Assembly (NCBI GenBank): GCA_011525185.1
Contig: WTIQ01000050.1
Location: forward strand, 1-5,632
Length of the DNA: 5,632 bases
Direction: 5' to 3'
Origin: Paracoccaceae bacterium
GTDB lineage: Bacteria > Pseudomonadota > Alphaproteobacteria > Rhodobacterales > Rhodobacteraceae
In this document: in pieces, positions 1-4,923 of the stretch
Numbering within the stretch: the stretch's first letter is position 1
Layout: every line of letters starts with the position of its first letter
Translations under genes and position numbers: made by a program
The notes under the pieces: model-generated
Databases searched by the model: none
What the model was told of the DNA's origin: nothing
The model's input: the letters and a program-made list of their open reading frames with translations, nothing else

Positions 1-365
1 AGTGCCCCCGACAAGACATGCATATCGTGGACACCGAAATGTTTGGACCTGTGCTCAGCGCCTTGCGCTTTAAAACCGAAGACGAAGTCGTAGAGCTCGC
101 AAATGATACGGTTCATGGTCTTGCTGCAGGTATCTTCACCCGCGACAGCGCGCGTTCTATGCGCATGGCCAAAGCGGTTGATGCTGGCATTGTTTGGGTG
201 AACACCTACCGCGTCGTCTCGCCCATCGCCGAATTTGGCGGCATCAAAGGCTCAGGTTACGGGCGCGAGAGTGGGTTTCAAGCCATGTATGACTACACAC
301 GTCCCAAAACCATTTGGATGAACACCTCATCCGAGCCAATGGCAAACCCCTTTGTTATGCGCTGA
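1..365 (+). CDS. Aldehyde dehydrogenase, NAD(P)-dependent, C-terminal part (cut by window edge)
   Basis: The reading frame is open from the left edge (first full codon at base 3) to a TGA at 363-365, giving the last 120 residues of a protein whose family is usually 480-500 residues long. The sequence is classic ALDH superfamily C-terminus: EMFGPVL carries the conserved Glu that contacts the nicotinamide ribose of the cofactor, followed by the AN-T-HGLAAGIFTRD stretch, the AGIVWVNTY segment, FGGIKGSGYGRESG, and the YTRPKTIW ending. The catalytic Cys and Rossmann part lie upstream of the window. ALDHs oxidise an aldehyde to the acid in the cytosol. The substrate cannot be read from this fragment. 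From context, a trimethylaminobutyraldehyde, betaine aldehyde or malic semialdehyde substrate is possible, or the aldehyde made by the flavin monooxygenase encoded 12 nt downstream. The internal ATG at 18 is not the start, because homology continues upstream of it. Confidence 0.95.
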   Translation, partial: CPRQDMHIVDTEMFGPVLSALRFKTEDEVVELANDTVHGLAAGIFTRDSARSMRMAKAVDAGIVWVNTYRVVSPIAEFGGIKGSGYGRESGFQAMYDYTRPKTIWMNTSSEPMANPFVMR

Positions 366-377
366 AGGAGAAAAAGC

Positions 378-1412
378 ATGAAATTTCAGTTGGCTGTAAA
401 TCTTGAGCGTATGGATGACACGATCGATATGCAAGACGTGGCGCGCCACACCTTGGAAATGGTGCAAATGGCGGATGAGGCGGGCTTTAACATCGTCTGG
501 GCAGCCGAGCATCACGCGCTTGAAATGACCATAGCGCCAAATCCCTTTCAAATTCTCACATGGTGGGCAAAGGAGACCAATTCAGTTCGTCTTGGCACTG
601 CCGTTGCAACCGCGGCTTATTGGCACCCCATTAATCTTGCAGGGGAAGCTGCCTTTCTTGACCTTATCTCTGGGGGACGGCTTGACTTTGGCATTGGATC
701 AGGAGCCTATCAGCGCGAATTTGACCGCATGCATCCTGGTCTCAAACAAAGCGACGGTTGGCGCTACATGCAAGAAATGCTGCCCGTGGTGCGCGCCTTA
801 TGGCAGGGCGATGTGGCCCATGAAGGCGAATTTTGGCAATTTCCAACCTCGACCTCCTGCCCCAAACCACTCCAGCCAGAAGTGCCCGTTTGGGTCGCTG
901 CGCGTTCTCCTATCACCTATGACTATGCATTACGCGAAAAATGCCATGTGATGAGCTGGCCGTTTACGCGCGGGTTTGAGGAAGCAGAACTGTATAAAAA
1001 GCACCTTGATGAAGCAATTGAGAAGGCAAACAATGGATTTCAGCCGACCTTTGCCATGATGCGGCACGCTGCTGTTTATGACAATGAGGCTGATCGAGAT
1101 GAGGCGCTGCGCGCTATTCGCACCGTTTTAGGGCAGTTTGAAAACCTGTATCGCAATCTCGGTGACGTGGAAAACGGATTTCCCAAGCAAATCCCGCTCA
1201 ATGAATTAAAGGGACGCGAGCAATATGAGCCGTCGATGTTGGAGGAAAACTTGCTCTTTGGATCCCCGGAGACAGTGATTGGAAAATTGCAGAAATATCA
1301 GAACCTTGGCGTGGATGAATTTATCTATTACGCGAGCATGGGAATGGATATGGCGGCACAGAAACGGTCTCTCAAACTGTTCTGTGACGAAGTCATGCCT
1401 GCATTCCATTAA
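378..1412 (+). CDS. LLM-class (luciferase-like) flavin-dependent monooxygenase, substrate unknown
   Basis: This 344-residue protein is full length for the luciferase-like monooxygenase superfamily, a TIM barrel that uses reduced FMN (or F420 in some branches). Visible motifs are ADEAGFNIVWAAEHH (residues 32-46, with Glu44-His45-His46 corresponding to the EHH of bacterial luciferase alpha, which holds its catalytic His), RLGTAV (71-76), the phosphate-binding strand LDLISGGRLDFGIGSG (94-109), and the C-terminal GSPETVIGKLQKYQNLGVDEF (295-315). The start is fixed by AAGGAG at 365-370, 7 nt before the ATG. It sits 12 nt after the aldehyde dehydrogenase stop and 12 nt before caiD, so co-transcription is very likely. 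A monooxygenase next to an aldehyde dehydrogenase suggests oxidation of a C-N or C-H bond to an aldehyde that the neighbour then oxidises; this is inference. No flavin reductase is visible in the window. The exact substrate is not recognisable, though a trimethylammonium compound is the natural guess from the operon. Confidence 0.93.
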   Translation: MKFQLAVNLERMDDTIDMQDVARHTLEMVQMADEAGFNIVWAAEHHALEMTIAPNPFQILTWWAKETNSVRLGTAVATAAYWHPINLAGEAAFLDLISGGRLDFGIGSGAYQREFDRMHPGLKQSDGWRYMQEMLPVVRALWQGDVAHEGEFWQFPTSTSCPKPLQPEVPVWVAARSPITYDYALREKCHVMSWPFTRGFEEAELYKKHLDEAIEKANNGFQPTFAMMRHAAVYDNEADRDEALRAIRTVLGQFENLYRNLGDVENGFPKQIPLNELKGREQYEPSMLEENLLFGSPETVIGKLQKYQNLGVDEFIYYASMGMDMAAQKRSLKLFCDEVMPAFH

Positions 1413-1424
1413 GGGAGAATTAAG

Positions 1425-2228
1425 ATGACTGACGGCGTATCCGTTAAAATTGAGGGTCACGTTATGGAGGTGACCCTCGCGCGCGGCAAGGTCAACGCCA
1501 TTGATGTACCCACATCACAAGCGCTTGCGGCTGCATTTTCAGAACTGAGAACGAATAAGGATTTGCGCGTTGCGATCCTCACAGGAGGGGGCGACAAAAT
1601 CTTCTCCGCAGGATGGGACCTTAAGGCGCTCAACGACGGTGAGATGCAACTTGATAATTGGTGGGAAAGCGATGATTACGGCGAAGGCGGCTTTACGGGT
1701 CTGACGGAGAACTGGCAACTCAATAAACCTGTAATTGCCGCAATCAACGGGTTGGCCATTGGCGGAGGCTTTGAGATGGCGATGGGATGTGATCTTTTGA
1801 TTGCTGCCGATCATGTGGAATTTGGCCTTCCAGAAATGCCGCTTGGGATAGTCCCCGATGCTGGGGCCTTACAACGTCTGCCCCGCCGCATCCCGCATAA
1901 TATCGCAATGGAGATGTTTTTGCTCGGACGGCGGATGAGTGCGAGTGAGGCGGCACATTATGGTCTTGTAAACAAAGTGGTTCCCAAAGAAAAGCTGATG
2001 GACGCAGCTCGGGAATGGGCGGCTTCAATCGCTTGGTCTGCGCCATTGGCGATGCAATCGGTGAAAGAGGTCCAACGCGAGATTGAATGTATTCCTCTCG
2101 AAAAAGCCTTTCATAAAATGCGCACTGATCCGATGCCAACCTATCGCAAAATGCTAAAGTCCGATGATGCAGCCGAAGGTGTTGCGGCCTTTGTCGAAAA
2201 GCGTGAACCTAATTTTAAAGGTGAATAA
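1425..2228 (+). CDS. caiD: Carnitinyl-CoA dehydratase / crotonobetainyl-CoA hydratase (crotonase family)
   Basis: This 267-residue crotonase-fold enzyme should interconvert crotonobetainyl-CoA and L-carnitinyl-CoA. It follows E. coli CaiD (261 residues, recalled from memory) almost along its whole length: KVNAID, FSAGWDLKA (oxyanion-hole region, residues 60-68), GGFTGLTE, KPVIAAINGLAIGGGFE (101-117), LPEMPLGIVPDAG (135-147), GRRMSASEA and the final FVEKREPNFKG. Glu117 and Glu137 fall where the two catalytic glutamates of CaiD (Glu111 and Glu131) lie. The six-residue offset comes from one insertion around residues 77-86, rich in Trp, Asp and Glu. GGGAG-like GGGAG at 1413-1417 lies 7 nt before the ATG. 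The stop overlaps the start of the carnitine dehydrogenase gene by one base (TAATG), so the two are probably translationally coupled. A generic enoyl-CoA hydratase is the fallback, but the CaiD-specific stretches and the carnitine neighbours argue against it. Confidence 0.88.
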   Translation: MTDGVSVKIEGHVMEVTLARGKVNAIDVPTSQALAAAFSELRTNKDLRVAILTGGGDKIFSAGWDLKALNDGEMQLDNWWESDDYGEGGFTGLTENWQLNKPVIAAINGLAIGGGFEMAMGCDLLIAADHVEFGLPEMPLGIVPDAGALQRLPRRIPHNIAMEMFLLGRRMSASEAAHYGLVNKVVPKEKLMDAAREWAASIAWSAPLAMQSVKEVQREIECIPLEKAFHKMRTDPMPTYRKMLKSDDAAEGVAAFVEKREPNFKGE

Positions 2229-3172
2229 TGGCCTATATCGACCCTAATGCTGTGCGTACCGTCACGTCTATTGGTGGTGGTCCCATCGGGGGCGGCTGGG
2301 CCGCGCATTTTTTGGCCCGAGGCTACGATGTAGTCGCCTATCTTCATGATCAAAATGAAGAAGAGAGCTATCGCAGTATTGTTGACACCGCTTGGAAAAG
2401 CCTCACGGATTTGGGAGTGGCCGAAGGAACATCTCTTGAGCGTCTCACACTTACATTTAACTTAAAAAATGCCGTCAAAGATACTGATTTTATTCAGGAA
2501 AGTGCCCCAGAAAGGTTAGAGATCAAGCAGGCGCTTTACAAAGAGCTGGGTGACATTGTGCCCGCGCATGTTGTCATTGGCTCTTCGACCTCTGGTCTGA
2601 CCATGAGCGATATTCAGGCCAAATGTTCCACGCCTAAGCGCTGTATCATCGCCCATCCTTTTAACCCTCCGTATCTCTTGCCCTTAGTGGAACTCGTTGG
2701 CGGAAAACTAAGCGATCCCAGTGCCGTTACTTGGGCGGAGGACTTTTATACATTGGCCGGTAAATCACCGCTTGTGATGAAGAAGGAAATTCCGGGATTT
2801 GTCGCCACGCGCTTGCAAGAAGCGCTTTGGCGTGAGGCTTTGCATATGGTGGCCAATGGCGAGGCGACGCCTGCGGATATTGACAACGCGCTCATGAACG
2901 GTCCTGCCCCGCGCATGGTCGCTCAGGGTCAATGTATGGCCTTTCATGTGGCCTGTGGCGAAGGGGGTATGGCGACCAATCTTGATCAATTCGGCCCTGC
3001 CCTCAAACTCCCTTGGACGCGCCTTGAAGCGCCAGAGCTGACCCAAGAGCTACGCGATCGTATGGTTGATGGATGCAATGACATGGCGGGGCAAGAGCGC
3101 TTTGAAGACATGGCCGCACGGCGTGATCGTCAAATCGTTGCAGTCTTGCGGGCTTTACGAGACACAAATTAA
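2228..3172 (+). CDS. lcdH: L-carnitine 3-dehydrogenase (3-hydroxyacyl-CoA dehydrogenase family), stand-alone
   Basis: This 314-residue NAD-dependent dehydrogenase should oxidise L-carnitine to 3-dehydrocarnitine, the first committed step toward glycine betaine (the enzyme is also called CdhA). The Rossmann loop is GGGPIG (residues 16-21). The family signature IQESAPERL spans 89-97. GSSTSGL (118-124), His143 in AHPFNPPYLLPLVELVGG and Glu155 correspond to the Ser, His and Glu of the 3-hydroxyacyl-CoA dehydrogenase active site. Where those dehydrogenases have PGFIxNRL, this protein has PGFVATRL (189-196), and loss of that Asn is also my recollection for true carnitine dehydrogenases. ALWREALHMV and QFGPALKLPWT follow, also typical. 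Length matches the single-domain form, not the longer rhizobial form fused to a thioesterase. The ATG shares its A with the caiD stop; AGGTG at 2219-2223 is the ribosome site. Odd points are Leu39 where an acidic residue normally ends the second beta strand, and Met230 where relatives have Trp. Confidence 0.9.
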   Translation: MAYIDPNAVRTVTSIGGGPIGGGWAAHFLARGYDVVAYLHDQNEEESYRSIVDTAWKSLTDLGVAEGTSLERLTLTFNLKNAVKDTDFIQESAPERLEIKQALYKELGDIVPAHVVIGSSTSGLTMSDIQAKCSTPKRCIIAHPFNPPYLLPLVELVGGKLSDPSAVTWAEDFYTLAGKSPLVMKKEIPGFVATRLQEALWREALHMVANGEATPADIDNALMNGPAPRMVAQGQCMAFHVACGEGGMATNLDQFGPALKLPWTRLEAPELTQELRDRMVDGCNDMAGQERFEDMAARRDRQIVAVLRALRDTN

Positions 3173-3206
3173 CCTCAAATCAAGCCTATTTTAGAGACGC
3201 TCTGGT

Positions 3207-3235
3207 TTGATCAAGATGTAACATCGCGCTATGTT
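3207..3235 (+). promoter_or_regulatory. Candidate sigma-70 promoter for the small orphan gene
   Basis: TTGATC (3207-3212) and TATGTT (3230-3235) are separated by exactly 17 nt, each matching four of six consensus bases. Transcription would start near 3242, leaving a leader of about 29 nt before the ATG at 3271. It lies in the 98-nt gap after the lcdH stop, in which I see no T-run terminator. The downstream gene could therefore also be reached by read-through from the operon. Assigned by eye only. Confidence 0.35.
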
Positions 3236-3270
3236 CCCACTTGCACATGTGAACAACGTGAGAATTGCCT

Positions 3271-3684
3271 ATGGCTGAACAGGACCTCTCTTTTGGCGAA
3301 TGGAAAGAGAACTACGAAAAAGCTGGCAAGAGCAAAACGGTCTTAATAACGTGGCTCAAAGCGAGACCGCAGGATTGCCCTGCACTAGTTAGCGAAATCC
3401 TTGACCATTTGTCGGCCTCCGAACAGGCGAGCGATAACAGCCCCTCCCCCTCACGCAATCTCGAACATGAGAGCATTTATCAGCACTATTTGGATGGTCC
3501 TTTTCAAAGCTATGACCCCTTTGACATGATGACAGGCTTCCTCACCAATACGACCGCTGGCACATGGAGCACGATGCCGCATCAGTCCAAATTACTTGAA
3601 TTGTCAAAAATGTTTCCCAACCATACCGTGCAACAGCTCGACGAAATCATCGCGCTCCAAAAACGCCTCCGCGGTAAAACCTAG
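3271..3684 (+). CDS. Unrecognised small cytosolic protein, 137 residues
   Basis: I do not recognise this protein. The ATG at 3271 is preferred over an in-frame TTG two codons earlier (3265), because the weak GTGAGAA ribosome site (3258-3264) is about 8 nt from the ATG but abuts the TTG. The product is soluble in appearance, with no signal peptide or membrane segment. An N-terminal, probably helical part (residues 1-50) carries FGEWKENYEKAGKSK and ILDHLSASEQ. A Ser/Pro/Asn-rich linker (about 51-63) follows, then an aromatic segment (IYQHYLDGPFQSYDPFDMMTGF, 69-90), and a C-terminal helix-like stretch LSKMFPNHTVQQLDEIIALQKRLRG (111-135). The composition is that of a real protein and the frame is intact. 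It follows lcdH by 98 nt on the same strand and converges on the regulator gene with 22 nt between stops. The context hints at a link to carnitine or to acyl/polyester metabolism, but nothing in the sequence assigns a function. Confidence 0.75.
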   Translation: MAEQDLSFGEWKENYEKAGKSKTVLITWLKARPQDCPALVSEILDHLSASEQASDNSPSPSRNLEHESIYQHYLDGPFQSYDPFDMMTGFLTNTTAGTWSTMPHQSKLLELSKMFPNHTVQQLDEIIALQKRLRGKT

Positions 3685-3706
3685 AATATGTTAGATCAAT
3701 TGGGCC

Positions 3707-4765
3707 TTATCCAGTCCTGCCGTCGTCTAGCCCCTTGGAGGCTTCTTTTGCCATTCGACTTGGCTTGAGGGTTTCAATGAAACGTCCAAGGGTGCCTGGC
3801 CAATGAGGGGTTTCGTCTTGATCAGGCCAAGCCTGTCGATACGTGCTTGGGCGACGGCCAAAGCACTTCTTAAAGGAATAGGCAAAGTGAGACAAAGAGT
3901 TAAAACCCGATGCAGTGGCAATCTCACGCACGCCTAAATTGGTTGAAATTAAGAGCACCCGCGCGTGCTGAAGCCGAAGTAAGAGACCAAATTGCACGAT
4001 GCTGCACCCAACGGATTTTGCAAATTGTCGTTCCAGTTGGCGCTGTGAGAGCCCTACTTTTTTGGCAATCTCCGGAACAACAAGGGGATCAGAAATATGC
4101 TTTTCAATGACCTCCACGGCTGCGCGTACATCTGGCCCCAGCTTTTCCAACCCGCGTCCAAGTGCTTTTCTTTGCGGCTCTTTCCCTTGGCGCACAGGAT
4201 GGTGCATCATTTGATTTGAGATTTCGCTTGCCAAGGCTGTGCCATGCTCATCCCCAATGAATTTGAGCATAAAATCGATGCCTGCCGTCGCGCCCGAGCA
4301 ACACATGATGTTGCCCTCAATGGTAAAGAGCTGTTCGCTCACATGAATGTCGGGATATTGCTCTTGAAACCCTGCGATACAGGACCAATGCGTCGTTGCT
4401 TGTTTTCCGCGCAAAAGACCCGATTTAGCGAGCATGTACGTGCCCTGCTCGACGGTGCACATCTGCACCCCTATCCGGCTTTGCAGACGCAGCCATGAAA
4501 ACAACCGCTTGTCATCAAAGCGCTCCGAGCCCCAGCTTCCCACAACAAGGAGAAGACTGCGCCGCTCGAGCCGATCTGGCAAAGCCTCACAGAGCACCGA
4601 CATGCCGTTGCTGGCGGTGACAGGCCCAGTCTCTCTGCTGATGAAATTCAATGTATAAATATCATGATCAGACAAGTAATTTGCGATACGCGTGGGCTCT
4701 ATGACATTGGTGAGCGAGAACATGTTGAAACGAGGCAGCAGCAAGATGTGAATTTTACGCGACAT
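3707..4765 (-). CDS. cdhR: GlxA-family AraC-type transcriptional regulator, probably the carnitine regulator
   Basis: The protein has 352 residues in two domains. Residues 4-170 are a DJ-1/PfpI-like (class I glutamine amidotransferase-like) sensor domain that opens with ILLLPRFNMFSLTNVIEPTRIANYL, the hallmark of the GbdR/CdhR branch, and contains LAKSGLLRGKQATTHW. Residues about 214-312 are an AraC DNA-binding domain with two helix-turn-helix units (VPEIAKKVGLSQRQLERQF and VREIATASGFNSLSHFAYSFKKCFGRRPSTYR). The nucleophile-elbow position reads EQG, so the usual catalytic Cys is absent; Cys103 lies a few residues earlier. The domain is therefore probably a ligand sensor, not an enzyme. A roughly 40-residue polar tail follows. 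GAAGG (4772-4776, minus strand) lies 6 nt before the ATG. It is divergent from the dehydrocarnitine cleavage gene, which suggests it activates that gene and possibly the upstream operon in response to carnitine or a catabolite. CdhR is the best name from context; another quaternary-amine regulator (GbdR or SouR type) is possible. Confidence 0.85.
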   Translation of the reverse strand: MSRKIHILLLPRFNMFSLTNVIEPTRIANYLSDHDIYTLNFISRETGPVTASNGMSVLCEALPDRLERRSLLLVVGSWGSERFDDKRLFSWLRLQSRIGVQMCTVEQGTYMLAKSGLLRGKQATTHWSCIAGFQEQYPDIHVSEQLFTIEGNIMCCSGATAGIDFMLKFIGDEHGTALASEISNQMMHHPVRQGKEPQRKALGRGLEKLGPDVRAAVEVIEKHISDPLVVPEIAKKVGLSQRQLERQFAKSVGCSIVQFGLLLRLQHARVLLISTNLGVREIATASGFNSLSHFAYSFKKCFGRRPSTYRQAWPDQDETPHWPGTLGRFIETLKPSRMAKEASKGLDDGRTG

Positions 4766-4810
4766 GAGAGACCTTCAGCATAAGCCTATAGTGAACCAAA
4801 CCGAAAGCAG

Positions 4811-4839
4811 ACCATAAAAAGAGTCAATAAATTCGTCAA
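4811..4839 (-). promoter_or_regulatory. Candidate promoter of the regulator gene
   Basis: Read on the minus strand, TTGACG (4839-4834) and TATGGT (4816-4811) are 17 nt apart and match consensus at five and four of six positions. Transcription would begin near 4804, giving a leader of about 38 nt before the regulator ATG at 4765. The -35 hexamer overlaps the left arm of the inverted repeat at 4832-4838, so a protein bound there would be expected to block this promoter, consistent with autoregulation. By-eye assignment. Confidence 0.45.
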
Positions 4840-4868
4840 TCTCGAATAAATTCATGACGAAAATTCGA
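4823..4868. repeat. Cluster of interleaved inverted and direct repeats, likely operator in the divergent control region
   Basis: Several short repeats are packed into 46 bp. TTCGTCA (4832-4838) and TGACGAA (4855-4861) form a perfect 7-bp inverted repeat with a 16-nt spacer. TCGAAT (4842-4847) and ATTCGA (4863-4868) form a perfect 6-bp inverted repeat with a 15-nt spacer, interleaved with the first. AATAAATTC occurs twice (4826-4834 and 4845-4853, 19 nt apart), with AAATTC again at 4861-4866. GTCAAT occurs at 4823 and 4835, 12 nt apart. The cluster lies between two divergent genes, one of which encodes an AraC-type regulator, so these are reasonable binding sites for it. The rest of the 158-nt region (4766-4923) shows no convincing plus-strand -35/-10 pair, as would fit an activator-dependent promoter. 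Confidence 0.5.
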
Positions 4869-4923
4869 CAGTCCGACTCATTGCTCTCCTGAAAACTCGA
4901 GCCATAAAAGAAAGGTCAAGGCG

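Noticed and set aside
592..951. Plus-strand open frame in another frame inside the flavin monooxygenase
   Set aside because: Fully contained in a gene with clear family motifs; product is unlike a folded protein.
1744..2139. 131-codon minus-strand open frame inside caiD
   Set aside because: Shadow of the crotonase coding frame; the translated product has low-complexity Pro/Ser/Arg composition and no recognisable domain.
3193..3203. AGAG-ACG-CTCT hairpin after lcdH as a terminator
   Set aside because: Only four base pairs and no following T-run, so it is not a credible intrinsic terminator.
3244..3251. CACATGTG palindrome upstream of the orphan gene as an operator
   Set aside because: An isolated 8-bp palindrome is expected by chance and does not resemble the repeats at 4823-4868.
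3265..3270. TTG start two codons upstream for the small orphan gene
   Set aside because: The GTGAGAA ribosome site would directly abut it; the ATG at 3271 has normal spacing.
4244..4498. Plus-strand open frame antisense to the regulator
   Set aside because: Mirrors the conserved DJ-1-like domain on the other strand and has no independent support.
4881..4908. TTGCTC/CATAAA as plus-strand promoter of the cleavage enzyme
   Set aside because: Weak -35 match, and transcription would start inside or next to the ribosome-binding site, leaving an implausibly short leader.
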